From the NCBI RefSeq assembly GCF_011067745.1, contig NZ_JAAMPJ010000001.1:1350829-1414828 (forward strand): a stretch of DNA of 64,000 bases, given 5' to 3'. The stretch is from Lentzea alba. GTDB taxonomy: Bacteria > Actinomycetota > Actinomycetes > Mycobacteriales > Pseudonocardiaceae. Positions 52,824-60,278 of the stretch are shown here, piece after piece (position 1 is the stretch's first letter; every line of letters begins with the position of its first letter). The position numbers and the translations under genes are program-made. The notes beneath the pieces were generated by a model. The model had not been told where the DNA came from, made no database searches, and saw only the letters and a program-made list of their open reading frames with translations.

Positions 52824-55552
52824 CAGCTACCACCCCGGTTGCCTTCGTCACCGCTGAGCACGCCCTGGACGCCGCTGAGCGGGTTGTTGTTGTCGTCGTC
52901 GAACAGCGAACCGGTGGTGCGCCACTGGCTCGCGCCGCGCTCGGTGTCGCCGCCCTGCTGACCACCGGCACCGGCGCCACCCATCATGCCGCCACCGCCC
53001 ATCATCCCGCCGCCGCCCATCATGCCGCCGGACGCGGGGCCGGAGGTCGGCTGGCCGTGGGCGTCCTGCATGGACGGCAGGTTCGCCGAGCCTGCCTGAC
53101 CGGCCTCGGAGGCGTTCGTGAACGAACCGCCGTTGTCGCCGCTGCCCTGGGACGGGGTGCTCCAGGCGCTGTCCGCCGGCGCCGAACCGCCGAGCACGGA
53201 CTCGCTGCCGCTGGAACCGCCACCGGTGAACGAGACACCGGACGTCGCGGTGGTGTCCGAGGCCGTGGCGTGAGCGAACTGCGGGCTGTCGCCGGGGATC
53301 CGCGGCTCGCCGACGTTCGGCATGATGCCGTTGTCCTCGACGTAGCTGCGGCCCACCGACTCCTGGAAGCGCTCGGCCACGGTCGGGGTCGCCTCACCGG
53401 GCGCGCTCCAGACCGGCTCACCCTGGGCGGGCATGGTCTGGAACTCACCCTGAGCCGGCGCGGGCATCGCCTGGAACTCGCCCTGGGCGGGCGCGGGCAT
53501 CGTCTGGAAGTCGCCCTCGACCGGCCGCGGGAAGTCCTGCTCCGGCAGGGTCAGCGGCTCGTCGAGGCGCAGATCGCCGGTCATGCCACCGGCACCCGCC
53601 TTGTCCGTGCCGGAGCCGTTGCCGGCGGCGGGGTTCTCGTCCTCGCCGAAGCTCACGCCGATCTGGTCGGGCGTGCCGTCGCCGTTGTCCGCCGTCAGGT
53701 TGATCTCGCCGGTGTCGGCGTTGACCTCGGCGGTGAAGTTGACGCCGTCCTGCTCGATGTGGATCTTGCCGTCCGCGCCGACCTCGACGGGGATCGGGTT
53801 CGACTCCGAGCCGGGTGCGCCCATGCCCGCGCCACCGGGGACACCGCCGCCGGTCGTCGGCGTGTTGCCGACGGCGGGGGCGCCGGGGGTCTGGGCACCC
53901 GTGGCCGGGGCGCCCGTGCCGGTGAGCTGGTTGGCCATGGCCGTGATGGCCTGCGTGCCGTTCTGGCCCATCAGCGCCTTGGCGGCCTCGGGGTTCTTGC
54001 TGAAGTCCAGGTCGTAGGTCTTCGGCTCGCCCTTGGGCGTGTCGATCGTCATCTTCACGTGCCCGTTGGAGTCGGGCTCGGTGACCTTGATCGTGTTGTC
54101 GCCGGCCTTGACCGTGACGGACTCGAGCTTCTCCTCGGGCTTGGGCTGGTTGTCCGGCTTGCCGTCGCCGTCGAGGTCGTCGACCTTGCCGTCGCCGTCG
54201 GTGTCACCGGGCACGTCCGGCTTGCCGTCGCCGTTCTTGTCGAGCGGGTTCTCCGGCTTCGGGATGTCCGGCGTGCCGCCGCCCCCGCCACCGCCGCCGG
54301 GCGGGGTGCCACCACCGCCGCCGCCTCCGCCACCGGGCGGGGTGCCGCCGCCACCGCCACCGTTGTCACTGCCGCCCTTGTCACCGGGCTTCTCGGCCGG
54401 CTTCTCCTCCTTGGCGGGCTCGAACGGCTTGGTGTTGATCTTGTCCATCTCGGCGCCGAGCGCGTTCCACGCGTCGTCGACCGCCTTCTTGGTGTTCTTG
54501 CAGAGTTCCTCGAAGTTCTTGTACTTCTCGCTGACGTCCTTGTGGAACGTGGTCTGCAGCCACTCGCGGCAGCCCTTGCGGACCTCGCCCTTCCACACGT
54601 CGTCGTCGCACGCCTCGTCGTCGATCTGGATGCCGACGTGACCGGCCGCGCGCCTGAGCACGCCCTCGTCCTCGCTGTCCGCGGCCTGCACGACCTCACG
54701 GATCTGCGGCGGCGTCTTGCCGGCGATGTCGAACGGGCTGCCCACACCGTTCAGGACGGCGTTCGCCTTGTCGTTCACCAGCTGCGAGACCGTGTGGCAC
54801 GCCGCCCGCGTCGCGTCGGCGATGTGGTTGATGCCGTCCGCGACCGCGGCGCCCTTCTTGGAGAAGTCGGCGACGTAGGTGCGCGAGTTGTCCGCGGCGT
54901 TGCCGTCCCAGCTCGACCACAGCTTCGACATCGACTTCTCGGAGTCCGCCTGCTGAGTGCGCAGATCCGTGGAGACCTGCCGCATCTCGACGATGTCCTG
55001 GTCGATCTTGTGGAAGTCGATGTCGCGCTGCTCTTCGTAGAGCTTCTTGACGTTGTTGTAGTCGGTGTTGACGTTCGCGCCGACACCGATGACCGACTTC
55101 GCCTCCTGGTAGACCGGGAGGAAGTTCTCGAAGTACTTGAGGCCGGGCATGCCCGCGTCGAGCAGGTAGTTGGAGTTGCCGACGCCCGCACCGCCGTCAG
55201 CCGCACGCTGCTCGGACTGGTCCAGCGTGTTCTGGCCGGACTTCTTGGCGTTGTTGTGGTCGTCGATCTTCTTCTGACCGGCGTCGCCCGACTTCTTCGC
55301 TTCGTCGTAGGCCTTGTTGAGCCGATCCTCCGAGCTGTCCGCCCAAGGCATCGTGTTCTTGAACGCCTGCCACTGGCCGTCTCCCCAGGAGACGTCGTAG
55401 TTGTCCAGGTAGGTCTCGAGCTCGTCGTTGAACGTGCCCGCCGGGTTGTCGTGGGCCTCGGTGGCGTAGTACGCCTCGAGCAGGGCCTTCTTCTGGTCCG
55501 GTGGGACTTCGGGGTTGTCGCAGAGCTTCTTGACTTCTTCCCAGCTGGGCAT
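52820..55552 (-). CDS. Large WXG100-superfamily-like protein with Ca-binding repeats and Gly-rich linker
   Basis: 910 residues. The N-terminal 390 residues are helical and contain a WxG-like turn in KLWSSWDGNAADNSRTYVAD (about residue 205), typical of type VII secretion substrates. A Gly-run linker (about 398-430, three runs of G6-G9 separated by TPP) precedes calcium-binding-type repeats (NGDGKPD, DGDGKVDDLDGDGKPDN, about 437-462). The C-terminal half is Gly/Pro-rich, with repeated MPAPAQGEF units (about 677-714) and GGMMGGG runs near 840. It resembles no named toxin or enzyme. Middle gene between an EspC-like protein and a coiled-coil protein. No signal peptide, as expected for ESX export. 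Confidence 0.8.
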   Translation of the reverse strand: MPSWEEVKKLCDNPEVPPDQKKALLEAYYATEAHDNPAGTFNDELETYLDNYDVSWGDGQWQAFKNTMPWADSSEDRLNKAYDEAKKSGDAGQKKIDDHNNAKKSGQNTLDQSEQRAADGGAGVGNSNYLLDAGMPGLKYFENFLPVYQEAKSVIGVGANVNTDYNNVKKLYEEQRDIDFHKIDQDIVEMRQVSTDLRTQQADSEKSMSKLWSSWDGNAADNSRTYVADFSKKGAAVADGINHIADATRAACHTVSQLVNDKANAVLNGVGSPFDIAGKTPPQIREVVQAADSEDEGVLRRAAGHVGIQIDDEACDDDVWKGEVRKGCREWLQTTFHKDVSEKYKNFEELCKNTKKAVDDAWNALGAEMDKINTKPFEPAKEEKPAEKPGDKGGSDNGGGGGGTPPGGGGGGGGGTPPGGGGGGGGTPDIPKPENPLDKNGDGKPDVPGDTDGDGKVDDLDGDGKPDNQPKPEEKLESVTVKAGDNTIKVTEPDSNGHVKMTIDTPKGEPKTYDLDFSKNPEAAKALMGQNGTQAITAMANQLTGTGAPATGAQTPGAPAVGNTPTTGGGVPGGAGMGAPGSESNPIPVEVGADGKIHIEQDGVNFTAEVNADTGEINLTADNGDGTPDQIGVSFGEDENPAAGNGSGTDKAGAGGMTGDLRLDEPLTLPEQDFPRPVEGDFQTMPAPAQGEFQAMPAPAQGEFQTMPAQGEPVWSAPGEATPTVAERFQESVGRSYVEDNGIMPNVGEPRIPGDSPQFAHATASDTTATSGVSFTGGGSSGSESVLGGSAPADSAWSTPSQGSGDNGGSFTNASEAGQAGSANLPSMQDAHGQPTSGPASGGMMGGGGMMGGGGMMGGAGAGGQQGGDTERGASQWRTTGSLFDDDNNNPLSGVQGVLSGDEGNRGGSW

Positions 55553-55558
55553 CCGCGA

Positions 55559-55864
55559 CTACCTTCCCTGCTTGTTCATCTTGGCGGCGTTGGCCTCTTC
55601 TTGCCACGCGTAGCCGTTGGCCGACTCGCGCAGCTTGTCCGAGAGACCCTTCATCGCCGCCGAGTAGGCACCGATCGCCTCGGCTATCTTCGGCAGGCCG
55701 GCCTTGTACTTGGCACCACCGGCGGTGTGCTCGCGACCGAAGTCCTTCTCGGTCACGGCACTCGCGCTGATCTTGGCCTTGTAGTTCTCGATCTCGGTCG
55801 CGATGCCCTGGATGGTGGTCGCGGACGACATCATTTCGCCGGCGTTCGCCTGATAGCCAGACAT
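55559..55864 (-). CDS. EspC/WXG100-like small type VII secretion protein
   Basis: 101 residues, all helical (helices about 8-32, 55-85). It begins SGYQANAGEMMSSATTIQGI, the pattern of the EspC family of ESX-exported proteins, and lacks a clear WxG turn. It starts the three-gene operon 55559-52314, 6 nt before the 910-residue gene, so the pair is probably exported or co-folded as a heterodimer. In the mycobacterial locus a protein of similar size and a larger Ala/Pro-rich protein occupy the same place between glmS and glmM. The 147-bp gap upstream (55865-56011) should hold its promoter. Confidence 0.8.
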   Translation of the reverse strand: MSGYQANAGEMMSSATTIQGIATEIENYKAKISASAVTEKDFGREHTAGGAKYKAGLPKIAEAIGAYSAAMKGLSDKLRESANGYAWQEEANAAKMNKQGR

Positions 55865-56011
55865 GTGCTCCTGCCTCCCCTTGTCCCCGATCTGACGCAG
55901 TTCGGCTCAGCGGGGTTCCGCCATACAGTGCCAGCTCAGATCACATGCTGACCTGAGCTCCGTGATGTCGGTTGCCTTAGTAAACAGCCATTCGCCGGCG
56001 TACGCCGACGA

Positions 56012-56278
56012 TCACCACTGATTGGGTGGCGGTGGCTGCTGACCAGGAGGTTGCTGGCCGGGGAAGGGGCCCTGGTGCGGGTAGCGGCCGGGAGGCGGGC
56101 CTTGCTGAGGCGGGTAGGGCTGCTGCGGCGGGTAGGGCTGCTGCCCCTGCTGCGGGTATCCCTGCTGTGGGGGATACGGCTGCTGGGCGGGCTTTTTCCT
56201 GGTGGTCAGCACGACCACCAGGATCACCCCGCCGACCACCAGCACCAGCAGAACGGCCAGCGTCAACCAGATCGCCAC
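56012..56278 (-). CDS. Small membrane protein with Pro/Gln/Tyr-rich tail
   Basis: 88 residues. One membrane helix at about 4-27 (WLTLAVLLVLVVGGVILVVV), then TTRKK and a tail of PYPPQQGYPQQG-type repeats. GTG 56278 is chosen because GGAGG lies 4 nt upstream; the frame extends further into glmM without a site. It follows glmM by 16 nt, so it may be transcribed with it. Such tails occur in actinobacterial wall/division proteins; no function is assigned. Confidence 0.7.
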   Translation of the reverse strand: MAIWLTLAVLLVLVVGGVILVVVLTTRKKPAQQPYPPQQGYPQQGQQPYPPQQPYPPQQGPPPGRYPHQGPFPGQQPPGQQPPPPNQW

Positions 56279-56294
56279 GAGTCCTCCGAGATCC

Positions 56295-57629
56295 TCAGTG
56301 CACTGAGGAAACCACACCCGCGAGACGCTGCGCGGCCGACTCCGCCTGTTCGTGACTGGTGGCCTCGACCATCACCCGCACGAGCTGCTCGGTGCCGGAC
56401 GGGCGCAGCAGCACGCGGCCGGTGTCGCCCAGCTCGGCCTCGACGGCGGCGACGGCCTCGCTGACCGAGGAGGCCTTGGCGACCGCGGCCTTGTCGGAGA
56501 CCTTCACGTTGATCAGGACCTGCGGCAGTCGGCGCATCACCGCGGCGAGGTCGGCGAGCGACTTGCCGGTCTCGGCCATGCGGGCCATCAGCCGCAACGC
56601 GGTGAGCAGGCCGTCGCCGGTGGTGGCGTGCGCGGGCAGCACGACGTGGCCGGACTGTTCGCCGCCGAGCGAGTAGCCGCCGGCCTTGAGGTCCTGCAGC
56701 ACGTACCGGTCGCCGACGGCGGTGGTGCGCAGCTGGATCTTGGCTTCCCGCATGGCGATGTGCAGGCCGAGGTTGCTCATCACCGTGGCGACGAGCGTGT
56801 CCTCGTACAGCTCGCCCGCGTCGCGCATGGCGAGCGCGAGGACCGCGAGGATCTGGTCACCGTCGACGGGATTGCCCTGGGCGTCCACGGCGAGGCAGCG
56901 GTCGGCGTCACCGTCGTGCGCGATGCCGAGGTCGGCGCCGTGCTCGCGGACCGCGGCGGCGACGACATCGATGTGCGTCGAGCCGCAGCCGTCGTTGATG
57001 TTGAGACCGTCCGGGTTCGCGTTGATCGCGATCACCTCGGCCCCGGCGCGGCGGTAGGCGTCCGGTGCGGCCACCGACGCGGCACCGTTCGCGCAGTCCA
57101 CCACGACCTTGAGGCCGTCCAGGCGGTGCGGGGTCACCTTCAGCAGGTGCTCGACGTACTGGGTCTCGGCGTCGGGAACGTCACGCACCCGGCCGATGGC
57201 GGCACCGGTCGGGCGGTCGAAGCCCGTGCCCATGTGCTGCTCGATCTCGTCCTCGACGTCGTCGGGCAGCTTGTGCCCGCCCGCGGCGAAGAGCTTGATC
57301 CCGTTGTCCGGCATCGCGTTGTGCGACGCGGAGATCATCACGCCGATGTCGGCACCGAGCGCGGCCACCAGGTGCGCGACGGCGGGCGTGGGCAGTGCTC
57401 CGACGCGCAGCACGTCCGCACCGGCCGAGGTGAGGCCGGCGGTGACGGCGGCGTCGAGCATCTCGCTGCTCGCCCGCGGGTCGCGGCCGACGACGGCGAC
57501 GGGGCGGTGGGAGCGGTCGTGCTCGGCGAGCACCCGCGCCGCGGCGGCGGCGACGGACATCGCGAGCTCAGGTGTGAGATCGGCGTTGGCGAGACCACGC
57601 ACACCGTCGGTGCCGAACAGGCGGGCCAT
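56295..57629 (-). CDS. glmM: Phosphoglucosamine mutase
   Basis: 444 residues. Interconverts glucosamine-6-P and glucosamine-1-P for UDP-GlcNAc synthesis. N-terminus [20 protein letters not shown]; active-site phosphoserine Ser102 in [15 protein letters not shown]; metal-binding DGDADR ([12 protein letters not shown]); substrate loop GGEQSGHVV and phosphate loop [15 protein letters not shown] 57629 has GGAGG 4-5 nt upstream. Position after rpsI matches mycobacteria (mrsA/glmM). Confidence 0.97.
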   Translation of the reverse strand: MARLFGTDGVRGLANADLTPELAMSVAAAAARVLAEHDRSHRPVAVVGRDPRASSEMLDAAVTAGLTSAGADVLRVGALPTPAVAHLVAALGADIGVMISASHNAMPDNGIKLFAAGGHKLPDDVEDEIEQHMGTGFDRPTGAAIGRVRDVPDAETQYVEHLLKVTPHRLDGLKVVVDCANGAASVAAPDAYRRAGAEVIAINANPDGLNINDGCGSTHIDVVAAAVREHGADLGIAHDGDADRCLAVDAQGNPVDGDQILAVLALAMRDAGELYEDTLVATVMSNLGLHIAMREAKIQLRTTAVGDRYVLQDLKAGGYSLGGEQSGHVVLPAHATTGDGLLTALRLMARMAETGKSLADLAAVMRRLPQVLINVKVSDKAAVAKASSVSEAVAAVEAELGDTGRVLLRPSGTEQLVRVMVEATSHEQAESAAQRLAGVVSSVH

Positions 57630-57697
57630 GAAACCTCCGAAGGGGACACTGCGAGGCGGCGGGGAAAGACCCGGGAGAACCAAGAGCTCGAAAAACA

Positions 57698-57738
57698 CTG
57701 CGGGAGCAGCAGTTCGGAGTGAACTGCTGCTCCCGCAG
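57698..57738 (-). terminator. Intrinsic terminator of the rplM-rpsI operon
   Basis: Arms 57698-57715 and 57721-57738 pair perfectly over 18 bp with a 5-nt loop. On the minus strand the stem is followed by TGTTTTT, a good U-tract. It lies 20 nt past the rpsI stop, so glmM must have its own promoter in 57630-57697. Confidence 0.9.
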
Positions 57739-57757
57739 GTACAGCTGTGAAACTAGA

Positions 57758-58345
57758 TCAGCGCTTGGAGTACTGAGGCGCCTTGCGGGCCTTCTTCAGA
57801 CCGTACTTCTTGCGCTCCTTGACCCTCGGGTCACGGGTGAGGAAGCCGGCCTTCTTCAGCACCGGGCGGTCCTCGGAGTCGACGGCGATCAGCGCACGCG
57901 CGATGGCGAGACGCAGCGCACCGGCCTGGCCGGTGATGCCGCCGCCACGCAGGTTGGCGATCACGTCGAAGGTCTCGGGCTTCTCCGTGGTGACGAGCGG
58001 CTCACGGATGAGCTGCTGGTGCACCTTGTTCGGGAAGTACGCCTCGAGCGTCTTGCCGTTCAGCGTGAACTTGCCGGTGCCGGGCACGAGGCGGACGCGG
58101 ACGACGGCCTCCTTGCGGCGGCCGACGGTCTGCGCGAGGTGCGCGGCGCCGTTCAGCGAGGGAGCGACGACCACCGGTGCGGAGGCTTCTTCCTCGACGA
58201 CCTCGGCCTGGTCGGCCTCGGCCTCGGGAGCAGCCTCGACGACCTCGGCCTCGACAACCTCAGCCTCGACCGCGGGGGCCTCGACCTCAGGGGTCTCGTT
58301 CTCAGGGGTGGTCACAGGAACTTCCTCGGTGTACTCGTCGCTCAC
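57758..58345 (-). CDS. rpsI: 30S ribosomal protein S9 with acidic N-terminal extension
   Basis: 195 residues. The S9 core begins near [20 protein letters not shown] (about 73) and ends with the conserved [14 protein letters not shown], whose C-terminal Arg contacts P-site tRNA. The first 65 residues are an acidic repeat-like extension ([20 protein letters not shown]), much longer than in E. coli S9 and longer than in mycobacteria. Start overlaps rplM by 4 nt. Confidence 0.97.
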   Translation of the reverse strand: MSDEYTEEVPVTTPENETPEVEAPAVEAEVVEAEVVEAAPEAEADQAEVVEEEASAPVVVAPSLNGAAHLAQTVGRRKEAVVRVRLVPGTGKFTLNGKTLEAYFPNKVHQQLIREPLVTTEKPETFDVIANLRGGGITGQAGALRLAIARALIAVDSEDRPVLKKAGFLTRDPRVKERKKYGLKKARKAPQYSKR

Positions 58346-58785
58346 TGGGCGATCTTCTTGATCTCGAAGGCCTGCGGCTGCTGCGCCGCGTGCGGGTGGT
58401 TCGGTCCGCTGTAGACCTTGAGCTTGTTCGCGATCTGGCGGCCGAGGCGGTTCTTCGGCAGCATGCCCTTGATCGCCTTCTCCACCAGGCGGTCCGGGCG
58501 GGTGTCCAGAACCTCGCCGAAGGACTGCTTGCGCAGACCACCGGGGAAGCCGGAGTGGCGGTACTGGAACGCCTGGTCCCGCTTCGCGCCGGTCAGGGCG
58601 ACCTTGTCAGCGTTGATGATGACCACGAAGTCACCGGTGTCAACGTGAGGGGCGTAGGTCGGCTTGTGCTTGCCGCGCAGCAGCGTCGCGGCCTGGGTGG
58701 CGAGCCGGCCGAGCACCACGTCCTGGGCGTCGATCACGTGCCAGGTGCGGGTCACCTCACCGGGCTTCGGGCTGTACGTGCGCAC
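58342..58785 (-). CDS. rplM: 50S ribosomal protein L13
   Basis: 147 residues. Family sequence throughout: [40 protein letters not shown] and [20 protein letters not shown]. Start is GTG 58785 with GAGG a few bases upstream. First gene of rplM-rpsI. In E. coli L13 represses its own operon through the leader; a leader hairpin is also present here. Confidence 0.97.
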   Translation of the reverse strand: MRTYSPKPGEVTRTWHVIDAQDVVLGRLATQAATLLRGKHKPTYAPHVDTGDFVVIINADKVALTGAKRDQAFQYRHSGFPGGLRKQSFGEVLDTRPDRLVEKAIKGMLPKNRLGRQIANKLKVYSGPNHPHAAQQPQAFEIKKIAQ

Positions 58786-58809
58786 GGATCTACCTCGTCG
58801 TCACTAGCG

Positions 58810-58839
58810 TCTGGGGTCACTGGCGGCGGTTGCCCCAGA
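58810..58839 (-). promoter_or_regulatory. Hairpin in the rplM leader
   Basis: TCTGGGG 58810-58816 pairs with CCCCAGA 58833-58839 across 16 nt, 25 nt before the rplM GTG. It could be a target for L13 autoregulation; the E. coli leader structure is not recognisably conserved. The rest of 58840-58984 is promoter region without further clear structure. Confidence 0.35.
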
Positions 58840-58984
58840 CCGATCTTGGACGAACCAAGCGGTGGTTCCGAGACAGGCGCGGCACACACAGGCGCCAGCT
58901 ACCGCACAACAACGTAAGAAGATACCGGATGGGTGGGGCGGGGACCAAAACGGCCCCTCTCCAAGGCTCCTACCTCCGGACATA

Positions 58985-59019
58985 CGCGAGCCCCGGACCA
59001 CGTGGTTCCGGGGCTCGCG
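58985..59019 (-). terminator. Terminator after the WXG100 genes
   Basis: A 13-bp stem from 58985-58997 with 59007-59019 encloses the CCACGTGG palindrome. It lies 26 nt past the stop of the minus-strand WXG100 gene and ends that operon before rplM. Confidence 0.75.
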
Positions 59020-59044
59020 AGGGTCTTGCACCACCGCGGTGGTC

Positions 59045-59335
59045 TTACCAGCGGTTCGTGTTCGCGTTCTCAGCGGCCTGGTACGCCTCACCGGCGTCGC
59101 GGACCGCGATACCGATGGCCGAGAGAACCGACTGGAGGTCAGCGGCGCTGGTGTCCCACTGGTTCTGCTTCTGCTGGTAGGCCGCGGCGGCCGCGCCCTC
59201 GTAGCTGCCCATGACCTTCACGACCTGCTGCTTGAGGTCCTCGAGCTGCTGCTGGACCTGCTGCGCCGAGCTGCTGATGGAGCCGGCCGCGCTCGCGAGC
59301 TCGCCGAAGCTGACCTTGACTTCGCCACCACTCAT
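59045..59335 (-). CDS. esxT: WXG100-family protein, EsxT-like
   Basis: 96 residues with two helices (about 10-42 and 52-88) joined by a turn reading Tyr45-Glu-Gly47 where WxG is expected. The C-terminal part carries an AVRDAGEAYQAAE stretch resembling the YxxxD/E export signal region. ATG 59335 has GGGGAG about 8 nt upstream. It corresponds to M. tuberculosis EsxT (Rv3444c), directly downstream of esxU and upstream of rplM. Partners of ESX-4 type heterodimers; the export machinery genes themselves are not in the window. Confidence 0.85.
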   Translation of the reverse strand: MSGGEVKVSFGELASAAGSISSSAQQVQQQLEDLKQQVVKVMGSYEGAAAAAYQQKQNQWDTSAADLQSVLSAIGIAVRDAGEAYQAAENANTNRW

Positions 59336-59400
59336 TTTAAATCTCCCCTAAAGTCTGTGTAGGTAGTACGAAAGTGAAAGCTGGAACAACTCGAACAGAA

Positions 59401-59712
59401 TCAGCCGCCGAGGCGACCTTCGATGCCGCTGGAGAGCTGAGTGGCTTCCTCTTCCTGCTTCACGTAGGTAACCGAGGTCTCGTCCATCTGCTCGGCGATG
59501 CCGCGCAGGGCCTCCTGGAGGCGGCGAGCGTCTTCGTCGAAGCGGTCCATCAGGCGGTTGAAGGCCTCGGCTGCGCCACCACGCCAGGCGGAGCGCAGGC
59601 CGTCAACGGTGCTACGGACGTTGCGCAGGGTGCCCTGGGTGTCGTTGTCCACGTCGATGATGTGCTTCGCCAACGCGGAGAGTTCCTCGGCAGTCGCGGT
59701 GTAACCAGCCAT
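59401..59712 (-). CDS. esxU: WXG100-family protein, EsxU-like
   Basis: 103 residues, a helix-turn-helix with a true WxG motif (Trp43-Arg-Gly45) and an acidic second helix (DRFDEDARRLQEALRGIAEQ). It corresponds to M. tuberculosis EsxU (Rv3445c) and lies 65 nt upstream of the EsxT-like gene, so they likely form a heterodimer. The ATG at 59712 has a GGGGGAA site 7 nt upstream; the 147-bp gap 59713-59859 should hold the operon promoter. Confidence 0.88.
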   Translation of the reverse strand: MAGYTATAEELSALAKHIIDVDNDTQGTLRNVRSTVDGLRSAWRGGAAEAFNRLMDRFDEDARRLQEALRGIAEQMDETSVTYVKQEEEATQLSSGIEGRLGG

Positions 59713-59859
59713 TGGGAGATTCCCCCTTCAGAGAACTTCAGGTCGCACTTCTTGGTTCGTACGCCTCTTCCGACGGAGACCTTGCCACGACGGTTCCACC
59801 CTGTCGCGACTTCGTTGGAAGTAGTTGCGCTAGTAAACGGTTCCGAGTGAAACCGGATG

Positions 59860-60258
59860 TCAGTAGAGGATTCGCGACTGCGAAAAGTCCTCGTCATCGT
59901 CACTCACACGGGGAAGCTGACCACTCGGACCGGCGACGGCGGCGGAACCGAGCGTGGCCACCGGCTGCGCCTCAACGGGCGCGGGCGGCTGCGGGGCGGT
60001 CAGTTCAGCCGCGTCCGGCACCTGCTCGACCGGCAGACCGCGGTCGGTGCGGAACCCCGTGGCGGCCTCGCGCACGTCCGCGGAGGTGGCCTGAGCTCCG
60101 GGTTCGACCCTGCGCTCACGAGCCTGCCTGGCCAGGTCACGGGTGCGTTCCCGCAGCTGAGCGTTGCGTTCTCCGATCTCACCCGAGGCGCGACGGGCAC
60201 GGGTGACGGCGGCGCCGACCTCGGCGCGGAACCGGGCGAGGACCTCGGTGGCGGACAT
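59860..60258 (-). CDS. Coiled-coil protein of ESX-4-like locus with acidic C-terminal motif
   Basis: 132 residues. The N-terminal half is a charged amphipathic helix (LARFRAEVGAAVTRARRASG, RTRDLARQARERRV), then a Pro/Ala-rich linker and the terminal motif VSDDDEDFSQSRILY. Layout and end motif resemble the last gene of the 52314-55864 operon (VVDDDDDLSNQSWLS), so the two are likely counterparts of a type VII-associated family. It lies 20 nt downstream of the Hsp70-fusion gene. Function unknown. Confidence 0.75.
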   Translation of the reverse strand: MSATEVLARFRAEVGAAVTRARRASGEIGERNAQLRERTRDLARQARERRVEPGAQATSADVREAATGFRTDRGLPVEQVPDAAELTAPQPPAPVEAQPVATLGSAAVAGPSGQLPRVSDDDEDFSQSRILY

Positions 60259-60278
60259 GCGGGACTCCCCTGACGTTG

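Noticed and set aside
54270..54365. Poly-Gly codon run considered as a CRISPR-like or satellite repeat
   Set aside because: The repeats are imperfect, in frame within a single ORF and encode Gly/Pro linkers; no spacer structure.
53057..55951. A 964-codon plus-strand frame opposite the large ESX-associated protein
   Set aside because: Composition is Val/Arg/Leu/Gly without secondary-structure pattern. The minus strand has a typical WxG-containing protein with good starts and 4-nt overlaps with its neighbours.
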